Assembly (NCBI GenBank): GCA_902623255.1
Contig: CACNSY010000007.1
Coordinates: forward strand, 30,298-94,297
From: an uncultured Alphaproteobacteria bacterium
GTDB lineage: Bacteria; Pseudomonadota; Alphaproteobacteria; HIMB59; GCA-002718135
Reading direction: 5' to 3'
DNA: 64,000 bases
Position numbers and translations under genes: made by a program. This document shows positions 18,087-26,550 of the stretch, one piece after another. Every line of letters begins with the position of its first letter. Within the stretch, counting starts at the first letter, position 1. The notes beneath the pieces were generated by a model. It was not told the DNA's origin. It did no database searches and saw only the letters and a list, made by a program, of their open reading frames with translations.

Positions 18087-18791
18087 ATGAATCAATCAAA
18101 TAAAAAAAATTTAGAATTTATTATTAATTCTGGGGTAAATTATTTTCTTCAGGATTCTCCTAGAAACTGGTTTGAAAATGAAAAAAAATTAGAGCAGCCT
18201 AGTTTCGACAAGGATACTGGGGATAAAAAATCTAAAATTGATGATGTTATTGAAGATCTTAAAAATCATAAATCTACTCTTCAAAAAACAGCAAAAAATT
18301 TAGTAGTTTATGATGGTAACTTAAATGCAAAAGTAATGTTAATTGGTGAAGCGCCAGGTAGAGATGAGGATGAACAAGGAATTCCATTCGTTGGAAGAGC
18401 TGGACAGCTATTAAATAAAATGCTTTTGGCCATTAATTTACAAAGAGAAGACGTTTATATTACTAATGTAGTTAATTGGCGTCCAGCCGAAAATAGAACG
18501 CCTAATGACGATGAAATTTTAGAATTTTTACCGTTTTTGCAAAGACAAATTGATATCATTAAACCTAGATTTATCTTCCTATTAGGTGGTGTCGCAGCAA
18601 AAGCCATTTTATCAACCCCTCTTGCACTTGGAAAACTCAGAGGCAAATGGCATGAATACAAATCACTCAATTTAGAAAAAGGTATTCCTACAATAGCCTC
18701 TTATCATCCAGCTTTTTTACTTCGATCTCCTCAATATAAAAAACATTCTTGGGAAGATTTACAAATGTTACAAGAAAAATTAAAGAAATGA
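18087..18791 (+). CDS. Uracil-DNA glycosylase, family 4-like, without iron-sulfur cysteines
   Basis: It removes uracil from DNA to start base-excision repair. Motif A GEAPGRDEDEQGIPFVGRAG (87-106) and motif B HPAFLLRSP near the C-terminus are family 4 signatures, and NVVNWRPAENRTP is the conserved middle segment. Classical family 4 enzymes hold a 4Fe-4S cluster with four Cys; this 234-residue protein has no Cys at all (KTAKNL and NVVNWR stand where Cys would be). Related alphaproteobacterial forms have also lost cluster ligands, so activity is likely kept. It overlaps the transglycosylase start by 4 bp. Confidence 0.88.
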   Translation: MNQSNKKNLEFIINSGVNYFLQDSPRNWFENEKKLEQPSFDKDTGDKKSKIDDVIEDLKNHKSTLQKTAKNLVVYDGNLNAKVMLIGEAPGRDEDEQGIPFVGRAGQLLNKMLLAINLQREDVYITNVVNWRPAENRTPNDDEILEFLPFLQRQIDIIKPRFIFLLGGVAAKAILSTPLALGKLRGKWHEYKSLNLEKGIPTIASYHPAFLLRSPQYKKHSWEDLQMLQEKLKK

Positions 18792-20533
18792 ATCATAAAA
18801 AATTTTCTATTATTTGTTTTTTTATATTCTTCGTATTTTTTTCGAAGCAAATCTATGCATACCAACAAGATATAGTCATCAAATATGATAATATTTTCTC
18901 AACAAAAGTTCTTAGTGAAGAAGATGTATATAATTATCAACAAGCTTATAAATTTCAGGAAAAGTGCAAATGGAAAAGTGCAAATAATTTTATTTTAAAA
19001 ATAAAAAATAAATCTTTGCTTGGTCATATTTATGCGCAGAAATTTTTACATCCTAATTGTTATCGATCAAAGTATTTAGAATTATATTATTGGCTTAAAA
19101 AATATAATGATCACCCTCAAGCAAAACAAATTTATAAATTGGCTATTCGAAGAATGCCAGCGGGTTATAAAAGTCCAACTAAACCTAGCGCTCCAATTGG
19201 TATAGAATCAGAACAAGTAAAAAGTAAAAAAACTAGTAAATATAAAAGCTCAAAGAAACTATCCAACAATCAGAGGGCTGAAAAAAGAAAATTAATTAAT
19301 GGTATCAAATCAAGAGTGAATAAAGGTTGGCCAACGGGAGCAGTACAACTATTAAGTCAAAGAGATGTAGATCTATTACTAGATCAAGTTGAGATAGATC
19401 AACAAAAAGAATTAATAGCGAAAGGATATTTCTTAGCCAATAAAAATGACTTAGCAATTCAATATGCTTCTGAAGCTCTTGTTAATTCAGCTAAATATGT
19501 TCCTTATGCAGCTTGGACTGCTGGTCTATGTTCTTGGAGATTAGAAAAATATGAAGATGCTGCAAAATATTTTTCTCTCTTTTCAATTAGTTTAAAAGAT
19601 GATGCGTGGCATCAAACATCAGGTAGTTTTTGGACAGCTAGATCATATGCAAAACTTGGTCGCTATGATGATATTAATTTTTGGTTAAAAAGAGCATCAA
19701 ATAATCCAAATAGTTTTTATGGAATGCTTGCACTAGAAATTTTAGGAGTTGATAAAAAAATTGAATGGGTAGAGCATACTGATCTTAATAAAAACAATAG
19801 TACTATTTTAAATATACCAGCAGGAAAAAGAATACAAACACTGATACAAGTTGGATTTGCCGATGAATTAGAAAAGGAAATTGTTCATATCAATTCTATT
19901 TTAAATAAAGAAATAGCAAAGGAATCTATTCAAATTGCTGAAAATTTTGATCTTGCCTATACTCAATTGAAAATTGTCAATAAGCTAGAAAATTTTGGTA
20001 TGGATGTCCCAACCTATCTCTACTACCCTACTAGTGTGTGGAAGCCTCGAGATGGTTTCAAATTAGAAAAAGAATTACTCCATGCGTTCATGCATCAAGA
20101 ATCGATGTTTAACATAAAGGCAAAAAGTAAAGACGGTGCTATAGGTTTAATGCAAGTATTACCTTCGACGGCAAAATTTATTACAACAAGTAAAGACGTA
20201 AAAAGAAGCAACAGTAATATTCTTAAAAATCCCGAAATAAATTTAGAGGTTGGACAAGAATACTTAACGTATCTTCTTGATCTAGAGCAAGTTTCAAGAA
20301 ATCTTATATTTCTCGCAGCAGCTTATAATGGTGGTCCCGGAAATTTACAAAAATGGAAAAATGAAACAAATTATATGGAAGACTCACTCTTTTTTATGGA
20401 AAGTATTCCTTCAAGAGAAACAAGGTGGTTTATAGAAAAAATCTTAACAAAATATTGGATTTACCAAAATAAAAATAATAAAGAAATGCGTTCCCTAAAA
20501 ATGCTAGCAAATGGAAATGATCCACTTTATTAA
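18788..20533 (+). CDS. Soluble lytic murein transglycosylase (Slt-type, GH23)
   Basis: This periplasmic enzyme cleaves peptidoglycan with formation of anhydromuramic acid. A signal peptide (FSIICFFIFFVFFSKQIYA, 6-24) is followed by an alpha-helical superhelix region with TPR-like units, then the catalytic SLT domain. There E438 in FMHQESMFN is the acid, with GAIGLMQVLPSTAK and AAYNGGPGN as substrate motifs. The 581 residues fit the Slt70 group. The ATG at 18788 overlaps the UDG stop (ATGA). A lysine/serine-rich linker near residues 135-165 is unusual for the family. Confidence 0.93.
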   Translation: MNHKKFSIICFFIFFVFFSKQIYAYQQDIVIKYDNIFSTKVLSEEDVYNYQQAYKFQEKCKWKSANNFILKIKNKSLLGHIYAQKFLHPNCYRSKYLELYYWLKKYNDHPQAKQIYKLAIRRMPAGYKSPTKPSAPIGIESEQVKSKKTSKYKSSKKLSNNQRAEKRKLINGIKSRVNKGWPTGAVQLLSQRDVDLLLDQVEIDQQKELIAKGYFLANKNDLAIQYASEALVNSAKYVPYAAWTAGLCSWRLEKYEDAAKYFSLFSISLKDDAWHQTSGSFWTARSYAKLGRYDDINFWLKRASNNPNSFYGMLALEILGVDKKIEWVEHTDLNKNNSTILNIPAGKRIQTLIQVGFADELEKEIVHINSILNKEIAKESIQIAENFDLAYTQLKIVNKLENFGMDVPTYLYYPTSVWKPRDGFKLEKELLHAFMHQESMFNIKAKSKDGAIGLMQVLPSTAKFITTSKDVKRSNSNILKNPEINLEVGQEYLTYLLDLEQVSRNLIFLAAAYNGGPGNLQKWKNETNYMEDSLFFMESIPSRETRWFIEKILTKYWIYQNKNNKEMRSLKMLANGNDPLY

Positions 20534-20539
20534 TAGGTT

Positions 20540-21067
20540 ATGCCAATTGATACTTCTTTAGATTTTGTTCCTATAAATATTGCTGTAATTACCATCTCAG
20601 ATTCAAGAACTAAAGAGAATGATACATCTGGTGATACATTAGAAAAACGTATTACTAATGCTGGTCATACAATGATTAAACGTACAATTATCCCAGATGA
20701 TGTTTCTCAAATAAAAGATACCTTAGATACAATGTCAAAAGAAGAAGACATTGATTGCATTATTACAACTGGTGGGACTGGGCTAACAGGAAGAGATACA
20801 ACACCAGAAGCTGTAAATGCTATTGCTAGTAAACATATTGATGGATTTGGTGAATTATTTCGCCAAGTTAGTTTTGAAAAAATTGGTACATCAGCAATTC
20901 AATCACGTGCAGTTGCGGCCTTAATAAATAGTACATATGTTTTTTGTTTACCTGGATCAACCGGTGCATGCAAAGATGGCTGGGATGAAATTTTACAATA
21001 TCAATTAGACATTAGACACAAGCCCTGTAATTTTGTTGAAATCATGCCAAGATTAAATGAAAAATAG
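20540..21067 (+). CDS. moaB: Molybdenum cofactor biosynthesis protein MoaB/MogA family
   Basis: It adenylylates molybdopterin ahead of molybdate insertion. The MoCF-binding fold shows ITISDSRT (18-25), DTSGD (28-32) and TTGGTGLTGRDTTPEAV (77-93), then LPGSTGACKDGWDEIL near the end. The 175 residues match MoaB. It overlaps rnhB by one base and follows the transglycosylase by 6 bp, so it may be in the same transcript. No other Mo-cofactor gene lies in the window. Confidence 0.9.
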   Translation: MPIDTSLDFVPINIAVITISDSRTKENDTSGDTLEKRITNAGHTMIKRTIIPDDVSQIKDTLDTMSKEEDIDCIITTGGTGLTGRDTTPEAVNAIASKHIDGFGELFRQVSFEKIGTSAIQSRAVAALINSTYVFCLPGSTGACKDGWDEILQYQLDIRHKPCNFVEIMPRLNEK

Positions 21068-21681
21068 TGACTGATTTTTCTATAGAGAAATCAATTAATG
21101 GACCTGTAATTGGTTTAGATGAAGTAGGTAGAGGTCCATTGGCAGGTCCAGTGGTGAGTTGTGGATGTTATTTTCCTAATTATGATGATTTAGAATCAGA
21201 AATACCCATTACTGACTCAAAGAAACATACTGCAAAACAAAGAGAAAAATTATTCTTATTTTTTAAAAAATTACAAAGAGAAAAAAAGCTTCAATATTAC
21301 TTAGGGTATGCAAGCGTCGAAGAAATAGATACAATTAATATTTTGGAAGCAACAAAATTATCGATGAAAAGAGTGATAGAAAAATTTCATTTAGAAAATC
21401 CACATTTTATTATTGATGGAAACTTTTCATTAAATTATCAAAATGAAAAATCTATAATAGGCGGCGATAAAAAATCTTTATCGATTGCAAGTGCATCTAT
21501 TATTGCAAAAGTTCACCGTGATCGACTGATGAGTATACTTGATAGTAAGTTTACATTTTATGATTGGAAAAAAAATGCAGGTTATGGAACTAAAAAACAT
21601 ATTGATGCAATACACAAGCACGGTGTAACCCAATTTCACCGAAAATCGTTTGAACCAATTAAATCGTTATTAAACAAATAA
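21067..21681 (+). CDS. rnhB: Ribonuclease HII
   Basis: It cuts the RNA strand of RNA-DNA hybrids, including single ribonucleotides in DNA. The catalytic GLDEVGRGPLAGP motif (16-28, D18/E19) and TDSKKHT are present, as are ASASIIAKVHRDRLM and GYGTKKHIDAI. The 204 residues are typical. A GTG start at 21067 overlaps the moaB stop by one base. RNase HI is also present at 54.8 kb. Confidence 0.95.
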   Translation: MTDFSIEKSINGPVIGLDEVGRGPLAGPVVSCGCYFPNYDDLESEIPITDSKKHTAKQREKLFLFFKKLQREKKLQYYLGYASVEEIDTINILEATKLSMKRVIEKFHLENPHFIIDGNFSLNYQNEKSIIGGDKKSLSIASASIIAKVHRDRLMSILDSKFTFYDWKKNAGYGTKKHIDAIHKHGVTQFHRKSFEPIKSLLNK

Positions 21682-21739
21682 ATTACACAAATTTATCCAT
21701 GCAAAGAATGCATATCAAATATTATTTTATTATGCTTCA

Positions 21740-21829
21740 AAAAGATGCGACAAACACTATTTAGATATTAAGTTTCATCATTCCTCCCATTTGATGAACT
21801 ATTCCTGGGGTCTACGGACCCCTTTTTTT
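21740..21829 (+). ncRNA. Candidate small RNA with anti-Shine-Dalgarno loop
   Basis: In the rnhB-ccrM gap a hairpin (TTCATCA 21774-21780 with TGATGAA 21792-21798) exposes the loop TTCCTCCCATT. Nine bases on comes a strong intrinsic terminator. A CCTCC-rich loop plus terminator is the layout of alphaproteobacterial trans-acting sRNAs such as the alpha-r8/MmgR and cuckoo families, which pair with ribosome binding sites. The 5' end is not determined; a start near 21740-21760 is a guess. A simple terminator region for rnhB is the alternative. Confidence 0.5.
21807..21829 (+). terminator. Strong intrinsic terminator
   Basis: GGGGTC-TACG-GACCCC forms a GC-rich 6-bp stem with a tetraloop followed by seven T (21823-21829). 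It is the only GC-rich hairpin of this kind in the surrounding AT-rich DNA. It ends the sRNA candidate and would also stop read-through from rnhB into ccrM. Confidence 0.9.
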
Positions 21830-21867
21830 ATGTTTTTAGCCAAAATTTAAGGTTATCCCTACCTAAA

Positions 21868-21965
21868 GATTCCCTCTGTTGATAACTCAATTGACCTGAT
21901 TCTATATCTGCTTAAAGATTCTTTTTATCAATTATGAAGAAAAATCAAATTATTTTAGGTGATTC
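21868..21965 (+). promoter_or_regulatory. Cluster of four GANTC (CcrM) sites at the ccrM promoter/start
   Basis: GATTC occurs at 21868-21872, 21898-21902, 21917-21921 and 21961-21965, the last inside the first codons of ccrM. Four sites in 98 bp is far more than expected in AT-rich DNA. Methylation state of GANTC sites controls ccrM transcription in Caulobacter, so self-regulation is plausible here. TAAAGATTC is repeated around two of the sites. Confidence 0.6.
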
Positions 21966-23004
21966 CATCAAGGAAATGAAAAAATTAAAAGATCATTCGG
22001 TTGATCTTATTTTTGCTGATCCACCCTATAATCTTCAATTAAAGGATACATTATACAGACCTGATCAAACAACGGTCGAAGCTGTGACACAAGATTGGGA
22101 TAAATTTAATACATATAAAGAATATGATCAATTTACCAATGCATGGCTTAGTGAATGCAAACGTGTTCTAAAAAAAGGTGGGGCGCTTTGGGTCATAGGA
22201 AGTTACCATAATATTTTACGTGTAGGTTCTACAATCCAAGATGAAGGCTTATGGATCTTAAATGATATTATTTGGCATAAAACAAACCCTATGCCAAACT
22301 TTCGTGGTACACGTTTCACAAATGCTCATGAAACACTGTTATGGTGCACAACATCAAGAGAAGCAAAATACACATTCAACTATCAAAACCTTAAAGAATT
22401 AAATGAAGGAAAACAAATGCGCAGTGACTGGTATATTCCTATTTGTTCAGGCAAAGAACGATTGCGTAAAGATAACAATCAACGATCACACCCAACTCAA
22501 AAACCAGAAGCTCTACTCTACCGAATTCTATTAGCTTCGACAAACAAAGATGATCTTGTTCTTGATCCCTTTTCTGGAAGTGGAACAACTGCTGTTGTAG
22601 CGAAAAAATTACAACGAAACTTTATTGGTATAGAAAAAGATAAAGACTACGTAAAACTTTCAAAAGAACGATTAAAGAATACAAAAGTATTAAAAGAAGA
22701 AGTTGTTACTATTGCAAAGAGCAGAAAAGAATTACCGAAGGTTCCTTTTGGTGAATTAGTCGAACAAGGAATTATTCCACCAGGTGCAGTATTAACAGAT
22801 AAAAAAGAACGCTTTAAAGCAACGGTCAGTATTGATGGTACACTGAAAATAAAAGATTTAACAGGTTCTATTCATCAAATGGGAGCAAAGATACAAGGAC
22901 TCCCAAGTTGTAATGGATGGGATTTTTGGCATGTAAAAGATAAATCTAAATCAATCCTTCTAGATGAAATACGATCTAATTACCGTAAAGATAAACTAAA
23001 TTAA
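21934..23004 (+). CDS. ccrM: Cell-cycle DNA adenine methyltransferase CcrM (GANTC)
   Basis: CcrM methylates adenine in GANTC and couples replication to transcription in Alphaproteobacteria. It is a beta-class N6-adenine methyltransferase: catalytic DPPYNLQL (29-36) comes before SAM-binding DPFSGSGTTAVVAKK (211-225). A C-terminal RAMA-type domain (about 265-345) ends with GWDFWHVK, as in CcrM. The length (356) is nearly that of Caulobacter CcrM, and no restriction enzyme is nearby, so it is a solitary methyltransferase. Four GANTC sites lie around its start. It overlaps the convergent phosphatase gene by 4 bp. Confidence 0.95.
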   Translation: MKKNQIILGDSIKEMKKLKDHSVDLIFADPPYNLQLKDTLYRPDQTTVEAVTQDWDKFNTYKEYDQFTNAWLSECKRVLKKGGALWVIGSYHNILRVGSTIQDEGLWILNDIIWHKTNPMPNFRGTRFTNAHETLLWCTTSREAKYTFNYQNLKELNEGKQMRSDWYIPICSGKERLRKDNNQRSHPTQKPEALLYRILLASTNKDDLVLDPFSGSGTTAVVAKKLQRNFIGIEKDKDYVKLSKERLKNTKVLKEEVVTIAKSRKELPKVPFGELVEQGIIPPGAVLTDKKERFKATVSIDGTLKIKDLTGSIHQMGAKIQGLPSCNGWDFWHVKDKSKSILLDEIRSNYRKDKLN

Positions 23005-23549
23005 TAATCTTTTATTCTTCCAACGACATTAAGATTTCGATCAGCTATTAATATTTCACCGGAAGTTACTGCCTGACCAAAGATAGCAGCGATTACTACG
23101 TAGTGTGTAACGAATACTATATTACCTTCATTTTCTAAATTATTTATAAAATTGATTAATTTCTCAAGTTGTGGCTCTTTATTTTTGTAAAATTTAGGAT
23201 CATAAAACGAATTAAGAGCATTAAAAGTTTCAAATTTTTGGAATGCTAGATTTGCTGTTTCTTTACAACGACACCATTCACTAGATAAAACTAAATCTAT
23301 AGAGATATTGTTTGTATCAAAAAAATTACCTAATTCGATAGATTGCTCTTTACCAACACTATTAAGATTCCGCTGAGTAGAACAGTCAAAAATATCAAAA
23401 TTATCAGGATCTCCATTACCAGGAGCTAATGCATGTCGAATAAATATTAATTTATTGTTTTTTTTTAATAGCTCTACATAATCTAAATTAGCATTACCTG
23501 GTAAAGAATAAAAAAAAATCAGTACAATTATAATTAATTTCTTAATCAA
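23001..23549 (-). CDS. Secreted histidine phosphatase family protein
   Basis: A signal peptide (LIIIVLIFFYSLPGNA) precedes the branch-1 histidine phosphatase fold. Features are FIRHALAPGNGDP with His39 as the phosphate acceptor, LSSEWCRCKETA with the second Arg, and VFVTHYVVIAAI with the second catalytic His. The product is short (182 residues). Substrate unknown; secreted homologues act on phosphate esters or glycan phosphates. It overlaps the upstream binding-protein gene by 8 bp and so appears to be the last gene of the two-partner secretion operon. Confidence 0.85.
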   Translation of the reverse strand: MIKKLIIIVLIFFYSLPGNANLDYVELLKKNNKLIFIRHALAPGNGDPDNFDIFDCSTQRNLNSVGKEQSIELGNFFDTNNISIDLVLSSEWCRCKETANLAFQKFETFNALNSFYDPKFYKNKEPQLEKLINFINNLENEGNIVFVTHYVVIAAIFGQAVTSGEILIADRNLNVVGRIKDY

Positions 23550-24861
23550 TTATAATTCTAGGCTCAAAAGGGTGAAGTTTCTCTAAACGCTCAACTGACC
23601 AAAGATTATCTTCCGTGACTTGATTTAAAGAATACATACCCTCCACATCGCCGTTAATGTCAAAATCTAGCGATCCAGAAACACCCTCATAATTAATTTC
23701 AACGCCTCGAACAAGTAAAGCACGAGCTGCTTCCCAACTTCCAGGTCCCATTTTAATTCCTGGTGGATTTGCAACACTAACTAAACTTTTTGATAAATCT
23801 TCCTTTGCAATATTATTATGTGCTTGATGCTGTAGAGCCAAAGCTGCTAGCATCATTGTATCAAAACTTATAGCTGAGTACGGGGAATTAGGATCAACGC
23901 CTGCGTTCAACATAATATTTGCGTATGTTTGAAATTCTTCTGAGCTTTGTGAAGTCGCTTGGGCAACTATAGTTGTATTTTCGTTTAATTGGATTGGAAT
24001 ATACGAATAAATTAAATCTTTAACTTCATTCGTTAACATACTATCAGAACCATAATGATGTTTAAAAATTCCTGAGGTTTCTAATTCTTGTAATCTGCTT
24101 AAAACAGTATTGGTAAACTGTTCAAGTAAATTGACTGTTCTTTCATTTCCATGAAGAAACATAACTAAACCTGGTTGATCATTCTCAATTGCAATATCAA
24201 CAAATGTATTGATGAAGTTCTGATTAATAACTGTTTTGTCTGTCAGTAAAGTATTAAATAACACTATACCTTCTTGCTCAGTGTAAACTTTTAAAAAATT
24301 TTGAGCCAGTGTAGAATTATAATTATCATCACCGTAAAGAAGAATTATTTCTCTGATATTCTTGGATAGAAGATAATTGGCAATAGAGGTTGATTGCTGA
24401 ATATCAGAAGGAATGGTTCTAAAAAATAGATCATTATCTTCAATTGTTGAGAGTAAAGGGTAACTTGCAGAAGAGGAGATCGTTAAGATATTTTCTGGAA
24501 TAGTTACTTTTTCTATTACTCTAACGGCACTTGTTGAGCACGTCGGTCCTAAAAGAATTTCAGGGTCATTTTTTTTTAAATAGTCATTTAAACTATCTTC
24601 TGTTTTTCTAGGATCACATCCTGAATCAATGCTATCAATAGAGATGAGGCCTCTTCCTACAATACCAATACCATCCGCATTAATTGTTTCTACAGCAACT
24701 CTTTTTGCTTCTGCAATTGACTCAGCAATTTCACTCACTGGGCCACTTTCTGCATAAAGGGCAGCAATTTTAACTTCTGCACTCACAAAAGTTGAGTAAA
24801 ATAATATGATCTTGAGGATAATTATCGTAATAATTTTCATTATATGAGATGTTTTTATCAT
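23542..24861 (-). CDS. Orphan branched-chain-amino-acid-type ABC substrate-binding protein
   Basis: A periplasmic binding protein of the LivJ/Peripla_BP_6 type. The signal peptide IITIIILKIILFYSTFVSA is followed by VKIAALYAESGPVSEIAES, the GPTCSTSAVRV hinge segment, ISSSASYPLLS, FFRTIPSDIQQSTSIANYL and YSAISFDTMMLAALAL. The 439 residues are family-typical. No permease or ATPase gene is next to it. Instead it sits 6 bp after the FhaC/ShlB gene and overlaps the phosphatase, so it may sense or capture a ligand linked to the secreted protein. ATG at 24861 or 24840 are both possible. Confidence 0.85.
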   Translation of the reverse strand: MIKTSHIMKIITIIILKIILFYSTFVSAEVKIAALYAESGPVSEIAESIAEAKRVAVETINADGIGIVGRGLISIDSIDSGCDPRKTEDSLNDYLKKNDPEILLGPTCSTSAVRVIEKVTIPENILTISSSASYPLLSTIEDNDLFFRTIPSDIQQSTSIANYLLSKNIREIILLYGDDNYNSTLAQNFLKVYTEQEGIVLFNTLLTDKTVINQNFINTFVDIAIENDQPGLVMFLHGNERTVNLLEQFTNTVLSRLQELETSGIFKHHYGSDSMLTNEVKDLIYSYIPIQLNENTTIVAQATSQSSEEFQTYANIMLNAGVDPNSPYSAISFDTMMLAALALQHQAHNNIAKEDLSKSLVSVANPPGIKMGPGSWEAARALLVRGVEINYEGVSGSLDFDINGDVEGMYSLNQVTEDNLWSVERLEKLHPFEPRIIID

Positions 24862-24867
24862 AAATTT

Positions 24868-26550
24868 TTAGAATGAAAATGTGGTATTAAGTAAATACAC
24901 AGGTCTAGAAGTAGTCCCCTCAATACTTTTATCAGCTTCTGCTACTTCAAAACTAATATCAAGACTATTAGAATTAAGAGGAATTTTAATTTTAACACCG
25001 TACCCTCCACTTGCTACTTCTGTTCGACTAAACTCACCTGATGCTGGTCTTTTATAGTAGGTAGCACCAACACCGAGATGGATATACGGTTCAATACGTA
25101 TAGACTCTTCCCTTTTATCTTCGTCATCTTCTGAAAAGGGATAGAAGGGCCTACTCAATTCTGTTCGCAAAAAGAAGCCTTGATCACCAGACATATTACC
25201 TGATTCAAAACCAGACATTTGGCCTGGTCCTGTTATATTTATTTGTTCTGAATTAATTAAACCTCTATCACTTACAAGTTTTTGAAAAACAAAACGTGTG
25301 TTCAATAAATACTCTCTAAATATTTGCCTATTCAAATTAATATCACTATTCCATTTAATAAAATTTAAAGTGGAGCCCACACGGGATAATGTTTTAGTAT
25401 CTGATGTTTTATTAGTATAGATCGGAGTGCCAAACTTTAAAGCTGAACTACCTTTGAGAGAAAACGTATCTAAGAAAGATAAGTTAGTCGTCGTATATTT
25501 TAACTCAAGAGCATTGTATTCATCATAAAAGGTATCATTTGTGAGGAAAGATAATGTTCGATGTTCTCTTTCCTTAATCCATTGCCAATCTAATGAAAGA
25601 TTATTTTTTATAAGCCGCGTATTTTTTATTTGATATTCAAGACCAAGGTTAATTTTTTTAAATTCCCCTTTTTTATTTAAACCATTAGGTTCTGAATAAG
25701 ATTCATTAACAGCACCAAAAATAGAAAAGTCTGAGGCAAGAAGTGGTACTTTACCACCAACAAGATATGCTTCTCGAAAATCTGTTCGTTTAATAATTTC
25801 TGTTTCATCAAATGGAACATTAACACCATTTTCAGGATCTAAGACGTAGGCTGCATAAAGATTTTCACCATAACCAAAAGGACTATTAAAACTTAGGTAA
25901 GAAGTGAACTGATCTTTTCCTGCTGTTTCTGATAATCCATTTGAATAGGTAAAATAACCACTTACTAATTCGTGTTCAGCATTTAGTTGTAGTGAAGATG
26001 TTCCAGGTTCTTCTCCTGCCTTAATTGTTGTTTCTAAATCAACACCTGGTAATTCTCGTGATTTAATGATCGATTTTTCAATAGCAGGATATTCTAACCC
26101 TTTAATACCAACGAGTTTATCGAAATATTTCTTTATTGGTTTTGAAATACGTTTATCTAATTGTGAGTAATCAATTGATTCAATTTTACCAGGAAAAACA
26201 ATAGCTTTTATTTTAGTATTTTGTTCAATTGTTTGAGGTGGAACAATAAAACGCGTTAAAAAATATCCATTTAAAACATACAATTGCTCTAATGCAATCA
26301 GTAAATTATAAAAATCTTTTAATGTTATTGTTTTAAAAATTTTTGATTTAAATAAATTTTTACGGAGATCAATCATTTCTTCGATTTCATTTTCAATTTC
26401 AATTCCAACAAAATTAAATGAAATATTTTCTGCTCCAGGTGGTACGACCAAGCCTGTTTCATAAACAATATAATTACCAGTATTTGTCAAACCAGGATAT
26501 GACATGAATGAAATAGAAATAAAAAAGATAAAAGATAAAAAATATCGCAT
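24868..26550 (-). CDS. Two-partner secretion outer-membrane transporter (ShlB/FhaC/HecB family)
   Basis: TpsB proteins export one large partner across the outer membrane. After a signal peptide (FLSFIFFISISFMSYPGLT) come two POTRA segments: YNLLIALEQLYVLNGYFLTRFIVPPQ with IKAIVFPGKIESI, and the region PAIEKSIIKSRELPGVDLE. A 16-strand barrel region follows, with IHLGVGATYYKRP and GGYGVKIKIP near the end. The last residue is Phe (LLNTTFSF), the Bam recognition signal. The length (560) is normal. Its ATG immediately follows the stop of the 1747-residue exoprotein, its evident substrate. Confidence 0.92.
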   Translation of the reverse strand: MRYFLSFIFFISISFMSYPGLTNTGNYIVYETGLVVPPGAENISFNFVGIEIENEIEEMIDLRKNLFKSKIFKTITLKDFYNLLIALEQLYVLNGYFLTRFIVPPQTIEQNTKIKAIVFPGKIESIDYSQLDKRISKPIKKYFDKLVGIKGLEYPAIEKSIIKSRELPGVDLETTIKAGEEPGTSSLQLNAEHELVSGYFTYSNGLSETAGKDQFTSYLSFNSPFGYGENLYAAYVLDPENGVNVPFDETEIIKRTDFREAYLVGGKVPLLASDFSIFGAVNESYSEPNGLNKKGEFKKINLGLEYQIKNTRLIKNNLSLDWQWIKEREHRTLSFLTNDTFYDEYNALELKYTTTNLSFLDTFSLKGSSALKFGTPIYTNKTSDTKTLSRVGSTLNFIKWNSDINLNRQIFREYLLNTRFVFQKLVSDRGLINSEQINITGPGQMSGFESGNMSGDQGFFLRTELSRPFYPFSEDDEDKREESIRIEPYIHLGVGATYYKRPASGEFSRTEVASGGYGVKIKIPLNSNSLDISFEVAEADKSIEGTTSRPVYLLNTTFSF

